From: Pseudomonas sp. PIC25
GTDB lineage: Bacteria; Pseudomonadota; Gammaproteobacteria; Pseudomonadales; Pseudomonadaceae
Direction: 5' to 3'
NCBI RefSeq assembly: GCF_002286785.1
Contig: NZ_MUJY01000098.1
Location: 1 to 64,000 of the forward strand
DNA: 64,000 nucleotides
Numbering within the stretch: position 1 is the stretch's first letter; each line of letters opens with the position of its first letter. A program made the position numbers and the translations under genes. Positions 1-7,130 of this stretch are shown in pieces. The notes below the pieces were generated by a model. That model was given only the letters and a program-made list of their open reading frames with translations, did not search any database and was not told where the DNA came from.

Positions 1-2
1 CT

Positions 3-149
3 CTGTACGAAAAGTGCCTGCGCTCGGTGATGCGTCGTTAAAAATCGGTTCGGAATGCTCATTTACAACTCGTAAACTCCGCTTCCTCACCGATTTTTGT
101 CGGGGGCGCCGAGCCTAGCCTGACCTTCGCTCGACGACTTTTCGTACAG
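3..149. repeat. 147-bp imperfect palindromic element with 13-bp perfect terminal inverted repeats
   Basis: The ends CTGTACGAAAAGT (3-15) and ACTTTTCGTACAG (137-149) are perfect inverted repeats. Nested inside are AAAAATCGGT (40-49) against ACCGATTTTT (89-98) and an apical TTTAC/GTAAA pair (62-66, 72-76), so the whole element can fold into one long branched hairpin. It contains no ORF. It looks like a MITE or REP-class element and may also stop transcription leaving the phosphoketolase gene. The 150-244 stretch after it holds no gene that I can see. Confidence 0.7.
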
Positions 150-244
150 CCCCTAGAGCAGCGGCATCCTCAGCGTAGAGCCGGAGGGCGGCTTTTTACA
201 GCCGTGGGCCAGCGCGGCTGACTAGCGGTAGCCGAAGACCGGTA

Positions 245-2650
245 TCAGCGCAACCCCCGTGGATCACCCTTGCCGGCCACGGCCGCCGCTTCGTCCGGTG
301 TCAGCAACGCGGTGCGCGGCACATCCATCAGCCGCGCGCAGGCCGCCAGGACATTGGCCCAGGTGGCGCGGTTGACGAATTGCATACCCGCCTCGTCGAA
401 GGTGCCACCCCGGTTGCGATAGCCCAGGACCGCGCTGTTCGCAGCATCCGGCAGGATCGGCCAGAGGTGCCCACGCGCCACTTCCGGGCGCATGTGGGTG
501 AGCAGCACGCGGCGGACGTGAGAGTCCGGGAACAGCCGCTCGGTCAGCGCCTGCTCGGCCACCGCTTCCAGCTCCTGGCGGTCGCGCGGCGCACGGAAAC
601 GCCCGGGCTCCTGCAGGTAGACCAGCCGATACGGATAACCGGCCTCGCGCAGGCGCACCGCGGCACGACGCATTTCCGCCAGTTGATAACTGCCGTTGGC
701 GATCAGCAGCAGCGGCTCGCTGCCGGCCTGCTCTTCCACCACCAGTGCCCCGTCGCGGGCCAGTTGCTCGGCCTGGGCGCGATCGAACACCGACGGCCGC
801 TCGCGCTTGGGCGCCACCACGCAGGCCAGTTGTCCTCTCGCCCGGTAGATCGAGGGCAACAGCGCCAACAGGCTGTTGTGATCGGCCGGGAACAGCACGC
901 GCACCGCATCGCTCATCTCGCCGAGCAAGGCTTCGCAGAAGGTAGTGTCCTGGTGGGACTGCTGGTTCTTGCCGTTCTCCCAGGTGTGGGAAGTGGCCAC
1001 CAGAGGCCAGCCGAGCCAGCCGGCCGGGCGTCCGGCTTCCTTCTGCTGGCGGGCGAAGATCAGTGCCTGGCGCACCGCACCGAGCATCTTCACGCAGAAG
1101 GCTTCGTAACTGGCTACCAGGTTAAGCCCGCCCTGGTTGGCCAGGCAGGCGGAGACCACCGCTTCCTCGTTGAGCGCGGTGATCACCTTGCCGTCCAGCG
1201 CTTCGTGGACATTTTCCGGCTCGCAGACGCGATGCTTCAGTGCGTCGAGCACCCCGCCCAACCGGTTGCTGGCCAGTTCGTCGGGATTGCCCACCCGTGG
1301 CCGCAACCCTGGATTCGCCTTCACCAGATCGACGAAGAAACGGTCCAGCGCCGCCATCGGCGAGCAGACATCGTCCCGGTAGTGCAGCGCCGGCATCACC
1401 GGCTCCGCCGGCCGGCGTACCGCCAGCAGGTTGTCGCGCTCCAGCGGGCGGCCCTGGCGCAAGGCCGCGAAGCATTGGCGCGCGCTGTCCAACTCCGCCA
1501 GCGGCACGTACAGCGGCGCGGCATGCTCGTTGAACAGACGGCTGGCCTCGGCATCGCGGGAGGGATTGCCCGGCAGCGGCAGGTTGTGGGCGGCGTTGCT
1601 GCCGGCTCCGTAGAAGCCGAAACCCTTTTCCGTCTCGGCAATGGCATAGGGAATAGGCAAGGGATAGTGCAGGATGCCGCTGTTCTTCTCCTGGACCCGT
1701 CGCGCCAGCCGTTGCTCCATTTCCCATAGGGTGCAGACGAAGGCCGCCGGGTCGCGACCGTCGAAGGTGATCGGGTCGAAGCCGCAACGCCGCAGGTGCT
1801 GGCGGAAACCCTCCAGCCCCTCGTGGGTGCCCAGCTCGGTGCGCTGTTCGATGCGTCGGCCGTTGGCGATCATCACCGGCAGCGCCGTGCCGCAATCCTC
1901 GGCCCGCCACCAGCGCGGCATCCAGTCGCTGCCGCGCTGCTCCTCGGCGGCGCCATCGGAGAGGAAGGCCACCAGGGTCTCGCCGGGCAGCGGCAGGTGG
2001 GCGTACTGCAACTCGGCAAAGCCGAGGTAACCGCCCTCGGCGATCCCGCCGGCGGTGTGCGGGTTGACGTGGCTGCCCAACGGTACGCCGGGCGCCCCGT
2101 CCGGCGCCTGGGCGTAGCTATAGAAGTCCTGTACCAGCCGGTTCAGCCCTTCGTCGTCGAAGCCATAGCGCTCGGCCTGTTCCGGATGCTGGTTGCCGGT
2201 GAGCAGGTTGAGCGCCTCGATGGCCGCCACGCAATGGCCCTGGCCCATCAGCCAGCCACGGGTCTCGCCGCTGAGCGCGTTGAGTGCGAGGTAGCCGGCA
2301 TAGGCCGGGACCATGTTCAGCGCGCCACCGGTATGTCCTTCGGGTGCCTGTTTGAAATCGTCGGCCCCCAGCGGCTCGCCATCCAACCGCACACGTCGGG
2401 CGTAGGTCATGTGCACCACCAGCCAGAGGCCGGCGGCGCTCAGCCGGTCGAGGGCATGCAGGGTGCGGTAGACGCTGGCCAGGTCCGGCTGACGCCCGGC
2501 CTGCACCAGTTGGTGAGCGAAGCGGTACACCGCGGCCTGGGTCTCGGCACTATGCTGAAAGGGACCGTAGCCCGCCTGCCAGGCGGCGAAGATTGGCTCG
2601 GCCCGGGCATGTTCGGCCAGCTCGGCCTGGCTCGGCAGTATCTGATGCAT
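245..2650 (-). CDS. Divergent phosphoketolase-family protein (ThDP-dependent, XFP-like)
   Basis: This 801-residue protein has the length and overall layout of xylulose-5-phosphate/fructose-6-phosphate phosphoketolases, which use thiamine diphosphate and phosphate to cleave ketose phosphates into acetyl phosphate and an aldose phosphate. Conserved landmarks include GHTGG (around residue 105), QGH (around 138), SHVNPHTAGG (193-202), PDELASNR, a Glu in LNEEAV and SHQDTTF near residue 570. Two signatures are altered: the usual EGGELGY reads EGGYLGF (205-211) and the usual GDGEAETG reads SDGAAEEQ (231-238), although the Asp (232) and a downstream Asn (263) that normally bind Mg are kept. It therefore belongs to a divergent clade whose substrate I cannot state. 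The ATG is preceded by GGAG. It is divergent from a beta-CASP hydrolase gene, with an Anr-like box midway between them. Confidence 0.85.
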   Translation of the reverse strand: MHQILPSQAELAEHARAEPIFAAWQAGYGPFQHSAETQAAVYRFAHQLVQAGRQPDLASVYRTLHALDRLSAAGLWLVVHMTYARRVRLDGEPLGADDFKQAPEGHTGGALNMVPAYAGYLALNALSGETRGWLMGQGHCVAAIEALNLLTGNQHPEQAERYGFDDEGLNRLVQDFYSYAQAPDGAPGVPLGSHVNPHTAGGIAEGGYLGFAELQYAHLPLPGETLVAFLSDGAAEEQRGSDWMPRWWRAEDCGTALPVMIANGRRIEQRTELGTHEGLEGFRQHLRRCGFDPITFDGRDPAAFVCTLWEMEQRLARRVQEKNSGILHYPLPIPYAIAETEKGFGFYGAGSNAAHNLPLPGNPSRDAEASRLFNEHAAPLYVPLAELDSARQCFAALRQGRPLERDNLLAVRRPAEPVMPALHYRDDVCSPMAALDRFFVDLVKANPGLRPRVGNPDELASNRLGGVLDALKHRVCEPENVHEALDGKVITALNEEAVVSACLANQGGLNLVASYEAFCVKMLGAVRQALIFARQQKEAGRPAGWLGWPLVATSHTWENGKNQQSHQDTTFCEALLGEMSDAVRVLFPADHNSLLALLPSIYRARGQLACVVAPKRERPSVFDRAQAEQLARDGALVVEEQAGSEPLLLIANGSYQLAEMRRAAVRLREAGYPYRLVYLQEPGRFRAPRDRQELEAVAEQALTERLFPDSHVRRVLLTHMRPEVARGHLWPILPDAANSAVLGYRNRGGTFDEAGMQFVNRATWANVLAACARLMDVPRTALLTPDEAAAVAGKGDPRGLR

Positions 2651-2666
2651 GTGAGGGCTCCGTGAG

Positions 2667-2679
2667 TTGATGGGATCAA
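2667..2679. promoter_or_regulatory. 13-bp palindrome TTGAT-GGG-ATCAA upstream of the phosphoketolase
   Basis: TTGAT (2667-2671) and ATCAA (2675-2679) form a perfect inverted repeat with a 3-nt spacer, 17 nt upstream of the phosphoketolase start. The half-sites equal FNR/Anr half-sites, but the spacer is one base short of the canonical four. It may be a degenerate second regulator site or a coincidence. Confidence 0.3.
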
Positions 2680-2706
2680 GTCTAGGCAGCTCACATGACG
2701 CCGATG

Positions 2707-2720
2707 CTGATGTGCATCAA
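2707..2720. promoter_or_regulatory. Putative Anr/Dnr (FNR-type) box in the divergent promoter region
   Basis: CTGAT-GTGC-ATCAA matches the FNR/Anr consensus TTGAT-N4-ATCAA at nine of ten defined positions. It lies 56 nt upstream of the phosphoketolase ATG and 57 nt upstream of the metallo-hydrolase ATG, so one site could control both divergent genes. Low-oxygen induction is inferred, not shown. Confidence 0.55.
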
Positions 2721-2777
2721 CACGGCCCCGCGATGGCGCTGACAGGCTATCGAGACATCACATAGAAGGAAGTAGCC

Positions 2778-4181
2778 ATGGCCTTGCTCAGTTTCCTCGG
2801 TGCCATCCAACAGGTCACCGGTTCCTGCTACCTGATCGAAAGCCGCGACGGCGCGCGGGTACTGCTCGATTGCGGCATGCGCCAGGGGCGCCGCGAAGAA
2901 GAGGAAGGCAACCGCGCGCCCTTTGCCTTCGATCCGAAGACCCTGGACGCCGTGGTGATTTCCCACGCCCACCTCGATCACACCGGGCTGCTGCCCAAGC
3001 TGGTTGCCAAGGGCTATCGCGGCCCGATCTTCGCCACCGAGGCGAGCTGCGACCTGATGGAACTGATGCTGCTGGACTCCGCCAATATCCAGGAAAAGGA
3101 CGCCGAGTGGGAAAGCAAGTGGCGCGCCCGCCTGGGCAAGCCGCCGGTCAATCCGCTCTATACCGTGGCCGACACCGAGCACACCCTGAAGCGTCTCCAC
3201 CCCCTGCCCTACGGTCAGCCTCACGAGGTGGCGAAGGGCGTGAGCGTGACCTACCACGATGCCGGCCACATCCTCGGCTCGGCCATCGTCGAACTGGCGG
3301 TGCAGGACCACCACATCACCCGCCACCTGGTGTTCTCCGGCGACCTGGGCAACACCTGCTCGCCCTTGATGAAGGACCCGGCCATCCTCACCCGCGCCGA
3401 CGTGGTGCTGCTCGAATCCACCTATGGCGACCGCGACCACCGTTGCAGCGCGGACACCCTGGACGAGCTGGCCGAGATCCTCCAGGCCGCCCACCGCGAC
3501 GGCGGCAACGTACTGATCCCAGCCTTCGCCGTCGGCCGCACCCAGGACCTCATCTACTACCTCGGCCGCTTCTACCAGGAAGGCCGGCTGCCCCAGCAGG
3601 CAGTGTTCCTCGACAGCCCCATGGCGATCCGTGCCAACGCCATCTACTCGCGCTACCACGGTTCTTTCGATCCGGCCGACCGCGCCGAACTTCAGGCCCA
3701 TGGGGTCAAGCGCGTGGAAGACTGGCTGCCGATCCTGCGCACCACCCCGACGCCGGAAGAATCCATGGCGATCAACCGCATCAAGCGCGGCGCCATCATC
3801 ATCGCCGGCAGCGGCATGTGCACCGGCGGGCGGATCGTCCAGCACTTCAAGCACAACCTCTGGCGCGAGGAATGCCACATCGTGTTCCCCGGCTTCCAGG
3901 CCAAGGGCACCCTCGGCCGCGCCATCGTCGAAGGAGCCAGCACCGTGCGCGTGCTGCACCAGCGCATCGCGGTGAAAGCCAAGGTGCACACCCTCGGCGG
4001 CTTCTCGGCGCATGCCGGGCAATCGCAACTGCTCGAATGGGTGAAACACTTCGATCACCATCCTGAGCTTTACTTGGTGCATGGGGAACTCGAAAAGATG
4101 CAGGCTCTGCAAACCGTCCTGCGCGAGCGCCTCGATTGGATCGCCAATATCCCTGAACCAGGAGAACAGATAGCCCTCTGA
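2778..4181 (+). CDS. Beta-CASP metallo-beta-lactamase-fold hydrolase (RNA-processing type)
   Basis: This 467-residue protein has the metal-binding HAHLDH motif (63-68), SGDLG, LLESTYGDRDH, the beta-CASP segment GSGMCTGGRIVQHF, and the late motifs GGFSAHAGQ and LVHGE. This is the architecture of the CPSF/Ysh1-like bacterial beta-CASP family (COG1236), whose members are mostly RNA endo- or exonucleases acting in the cytoplasm. There is no signal peptide. The start is well placed behind AGAAGGA with a 7-nt spacer. The gene is divergent from the phosphoketolase and shares its control region. Its substrate is unknown; a nuclease or phosphodiesterase role is inferred from the family. Confidence 0.88.
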   Translation: MALLSFLGAIQQVTGSCYLIESRDGARVLLDCGMRQGRREEEEGNRAPFAFDPKTLDAVVISHAHLDHTGLLPKLVAKGYRGPIFATEASCDLMELMLLDSANIQEKDAEWESKWRARLGKPPVNPLYTVADTEHTLKRLHPLPYGQPHEVAKGVSVTYHDAGHILGSAIVELAVQDHHITRHLVFSGDLGNTCSPLMKDPAILTRADVVLLESTYGDRDHRCSADTLDELAEILQAAHRDGGNVLIPAFAVGRTQDLIYYLGRFYQEGRLPQQAVFLDSPMAIRANAIYSRYHGSFDPADRAELQAHGVKRVEDWLPILRTTPTPEESMAINRIKRGAIIIAGSGMCTGGRIVQHFKHNLWREECHIVFPGFQAKGTLGRAIVEGASTVRVLHQRIAVKAKVHTLGGFSAHAGQSQLLEWVKHFDHHPELYLVHGELEKMQALQTVLRERLDWIANIPEPGEQIAL

Positions 4182-4243
4182 ATGACGCCGACGGTTCCTG
4201 GCAACTCCGCCGGCGTCGCCGTGCCCTGTGCGGCCGGCCCGAT

Positions 4244-4309
4244 CGCCAGCTTCGGCTGGCGCCTGCGGCATAATGCAGAAACTGTCGGCACTCCGGTGCA
4301 TTCGCACCG
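4244..4309 (+). other. Two small hairpins in the leader of the LOG-family gene
   Basis: CGCCAGC-TTCG-GCTGGCG (4244-4261) is a 7-bp stem closed by a stable UUCG loop, and CGGTGC-ATTC-GCACCG (4294-4309) is a second stem. They lie in the 203-bp gap between the metallo-hydrolase and the LOG gene. The first could end upstream transcription, although no U-tract follows it. Nothing else is visible in this gap. Confidence 0.4.
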
Positions 4310-4384
4310 CGACGGCGGCAGCCCTGGGGAGTAGACGCCGCTTCGCCGGTGTCCAACATTCCCTGATGTACAAGGAGAAGTCGA

Positions 4385-5461
4385 ATGCCCTACGAACCGG
4401 ACGATTACCTTTCCCGCCACTTCCAGACCAGCGGGGTCGATCTCGCCAGCAAGATCGACGAATTGGTCACCCTGTCCGTCCCCGATACCAGCCCCAACCT
4501 GCCGCTTTACCGCGAAATGCTGCTCACCGTGATCCGCATGGCCCAGGCCGACCGCAACCGCTGGGACGCCAAGATCATGCTGCAGACCCTGCGCGAGATG
4601 GAGCACGCCTTCAGCCGCCTCGAACAGTTCAAGCGGCGCCGCAAGGTCACCGTGTTCGGCTCGGCGCGCACGCCGCTGGAACACCCGCTGTACGCCCTGG
4701 CTCGCGAACTGGGCGCCACCCTGGCGCGCTACGACATGATGGTCATCACCGGCGCCGGTGGGGGGATCATGGCGGCCGCCCATGAAGGGGCCGGCCTGAA
4801 CAACAGCCTCGGCTTCAACATCACCCTGCCCTTCGAGCAGCATGCCAACCCCACGGTGGACGGCACGGAGAACCTGCTGTCGTTCCACTTCTTCTTCGTG
4901 CGCAAGCTGTTCTTCGTCAAGGAGGCCGACGCCCTGGTGCTCTGCCCCGGCGGTTTCGGCACCCTGGACGAGGCGCTGGAAGTGCTGACCCTGATCCAGA
5001 CCGGCAAGAGCCCGCTGGTCCCGGTGGTCCTGCTGGACGAACCCGGCGGCACCTACTGGACGCATGCCCTGGAATTCATGCGCGCCCAACTGGAGGAAAA
5101 CCGCTACATCCTGCCCAGCGACATGCACCTGATCCGCCTGGTGCACAGCGCCGAGGATGCCGCGGAGGAAATCGCCCAGTTCTACCGCAACTTCCACTCC
5201 AGCCGCTGGGTCAAGGACCTGTTCGTCGTGCGCATGAACCACCCGCTGAGCGACGCGGCGCTGGCGGAACTGCGGGAGAATTTCGCCGATCTCTGTCTCA
5301 GCGGCACCTTCGAACAGCAGCCCTCCTGCGAAACCGAGCAGGACGAACCGGAGCTTTGCCATCTGGCCCGTCTGGCCTTCACCTTCAACGGCCGCGACCA
5401 CGGCCGCCTGCGCGAACTGCTCGACTTCATCAACCTCTCCCAGCACTGGGCCAAGGCCTGA
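4385..5461 (+). CDS. LOG-family protein with N-terminal extension (Rossmann-fold nucleotide-binding)
   Basis: The 358-residue protein carries the LOG/lysine-decarboxylase-like motifs GAGGGIM (123-129) and PGGFGTLDE (188-196), which bind and hydrolyse nucleotide monophosphates in characterised members such as cytokinin-activating LOG and nucleosidase PpnN. An additional ~85-residue N-terminal helical segment and a ~100-residue C-terminal tail make it much longer than a minimal LOG (about 190 residues). The start is set by AAGGAG seven bases upstream. It appears to be transcribed alone, downstream of the beta-CASP gene. The exact substrate is unknown. Confidence 0.85.
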   Translation: MPYEPDDYLSRHFQTSGVDLASKIDELVTLSVPDTSPNLPLYREMLLTVIRMAQADRNRWDAKIMLQTLREMEHAFSRLEQFKRRRKVTVFGSARTPLEHPLYALARELGATLARYDMMVITGAGGGIMAAAHEGAGLNNSLGFNITLPFEQHANPTVDGTENLLSFHFFFVRKLFFVKEADALVLCPGGFGTLDEALEVLTLIQTGKSPLVPVVLLDEPGGTYWTHALEFMRAQLEENRYILPSDMHLIRLVHSAEDAAEEIAQFYRNFHSSRWVKDLFVVRMNHPLSDAALAELRENFADLCLSGTFEQQPSCETEQDEPELCHLARLAFTFNGRDHGRLRELLDFINLSQHWAKA

Positions 5462-5596
5462 CCCCGAACGCCAGCGCGCCGGCCTGTCAGGCCAGCCTGC
5501 TGGCTCGTCGTGGGCAGTGTTCGCAGATACAGGCGTTCGCCCGGCGAAACCCCGCTGGGCGCCCCTACAAGAGCTCGAGAAACCGCACAGTGTTTC

Positions 5597-5660
5597 CTGT
5601 GGGAGCGAATTCATTCGCGATAGCCTTACACCGTCTTCGCGAATGAATTCGCTCCCACAG
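5597..5660. repeat. REP-like palindrome, 24-bp perfect arms (type 1)
   Basis: CTGTGGGAGCGAATTCATTC at 5597 begins a 24-bp arm (5597-5620) that is perfectly inverted at 5637-5660 around a 16-bp loop. Related arms occur at 28481, 44250-44318, 47346 and in 63346-63368. A smaller hairpin, GGGCGA-TTCAT-TCGCCC, follows at 5683-5699. Both lie between the convergent LOG and D-amino-acid genes and may act as a bidirectional terminator. Confidence 0.75.
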
Positions 5661-5727
5661 ATTCGTAGCCCAGACTTCTATAGGGCGATTCATTCGCCCA
5701 ATGGCACGGTCCGAAGCGCCCGCCCCG

Positions 5728-6924
5728 TCAAAAGAACGTGGGCAAGGTCTCGATGACTTGCAACTCCGCGTCCACCAGGCAGATCTGCCGCCACTTGTCG
5801 AAGGTCAGGCAGGGATGGGAGGCACCGAAGGCGATGATGTCGCCCACATGCAGCACCGCGTCGACGGGGATGTCCATGAAGGCATGCTGGTCCATCAACT
5901 TGTTCACCCGCCAGGCGCTGACGTTCTCGGCCACCGTGCTGCCGGATCGGTAACGCCGCAGCGGTTGCGGCATGGCATCGGAGGCGATGTCGCGCTTGCC
6001 CAGGGCGACGATGGCCCGACCCGGCTCCGGCAACGACTGCACATGGGCCCAGACCTCCATCGCCGGACGCAGTGGCGCGTCCCAATCCGGATGGCGCGCC
6101 TGCACTGCCGCCTGCGCCTCGCCGTAGAGACCATGGTCATGCACCACATAGCACCCCGGACGCAACACGCCGGTGAAACGCTCGCGCACGTCGTGGCGGT
6201 CGAAGGCCTCGGCGATCAGGTCATACCAGGCCGAACCGGAAGCCGTGACGATAGGCCTCTCGAGGGCGAACAGGCCGCGCTCCAGCAGGCCGACGGCGAT
6301 GGCCACCAGTCGCTCGGCGTAATCGCGAACGCTCCCAGCGCTGTCCTCGCCGTAGATGACCCCCTCGTAACCTTCGATGCCGGTCAAGGCCAGCGCTGGC
6401 TGGGCCGCCACCGCCTCGGCCAGGCGCTGCGCCTCTTCCGCGCTGCGGCAGCCGCAACGACCGCCGGGCACGCCGACTTCGATCATCACGTTCAGGCGCA
6501 GCCCGCGCTCGCCGAAGAAGCGCCCCAGTTCGGCGACGTTGTCCGGGTGGTCGACCAGGCAGTGGAAATCCACCCCGGGATCGCCCAACAACTCGGCCAC
6601 CAGCTCCATGTTGGGCGCACCGACCAACTGGTTCGCCAGCAGCAGGCGGCGTACCCCATGGGCATGGGCGGCGCGGCACTGCACGGCGGTGGCCAGGGTG
6701 ATGCCCCAGGCGCCCTGGTCGAGCTGCCGCTGGAACAGCGCCGGGGTCATGGTGGTCTTGCCGTGGGGCGCCAGCAGCAGGCCGTGCTGCTCGGCATAGC
6801 GCTGCATCCAGCGCAGGTTGTGTTCCAGGGCATCGTTATGGATGACCAAGGCCGGCAGGCTGACGTCGCTCAGCAGCCGACGGCCGCCCTGGGGCAGGCC
6901 TTTGTCGAGGATGGGCAGGGACAT
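5728..6924 (-). CDS. PLP- and metal-dependent D-threonine aldolase / D-amino-acid deaminase family (DSD1-like)
   Basis: The 398-residue protein matches the COG3616 family of D-threonine aldolases and D-serine dehydratase-like enzymes. The PLP lysine is expected in APHGKTT (K56), and the late GASHPC motif supplies the His and Cys metal ligands typical of this family. I set the start at ATG 6924 because TAAGGAA stands six bases upstream. An in-frame ATG at 6942 would add six residues but lacks a ribosome-binding site. It is transcribed alone; two strong hairpins upstream separate it from the glycosylation island. Its physiological substrate cannot be told from sequence. Confidence 0.85.
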   Translation of the reverse strand: MSLPILDKGLPQGGRRLLSDVSLPALVIHNDALEHNLRWMQRYAEQHGLLLAPHGKTTMTPALFQRQLDQGAWGITLATAVQCRAAHAHGVRRLLLANQLVGAPNMELVAELLGDPGVDFHCLVDHPDNVAELGRFFGERGLRLNVMIEVGVPGGRCGCRSAEEAQRLAEAVAAQPALALTGIEGYEGVIYGEDSAGSVRDYAERLVAIAVGLLERGLFALERPIVTASGSAWYDLIAEAFDRHDVRERFTGVLRPGCYVVHDHGLYGEAQAAVQARHPDWDAPLRPAMEVWAHVQSLPEPGRAIVALGKRDIASDAMPQPLRRYRSGSTVAENVSAWRVNKLMDQHAFMDIPVDAVLHVGDIIAFGASHPCLTFDKWRQICLVDAELQVIETLPTFF

Positions 6925-7046
6925 GGACGGTTCCTTATGCATACAGGCATCGCCGCCACCGTTGGCACGATCGAATCGGCCCCCACGGCAGTTGGCGGCG
7001 TTCTTTCCCGGAGGAATTGGCCACCCAGTCTACTGCCTGGGCCCGA

Positions 7047-7101
7047 CGCCAAGGCAATGGCCTTGGCGACGCGAAGCCCCACGCAATCGTGGGGGCTTCG
7101 C
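7047..7101 (-). terminator. Tandem hairpins downstream of the glycosylation operon
   Basis: CGCCAAGGC-AATG-GCCTTGGCG (7047-7068) is a perfect 9-bp stem. GCGAAGCCCCAC (7071-7082) pairs with GTGGGGGCTTCGC (7089-7101) apart from one bulged G. They lie 30 nt past the glycosyltransferase stop. Neither has a clear U-tract, so this is a probable but unusual terminator. Confidence 0.6.
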
Positions 7102-7130
7102 CTCAGGGCCGGTTTACGATCTGCTGTGCA

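Noticed and set aside
2691-5614. Long minus-strand frames opposite the beta-CASP and LOG genes
   Set aside because: Low-complexity shadow translations; the plus-strand genes have complete motifs and ribosome-binding sites.
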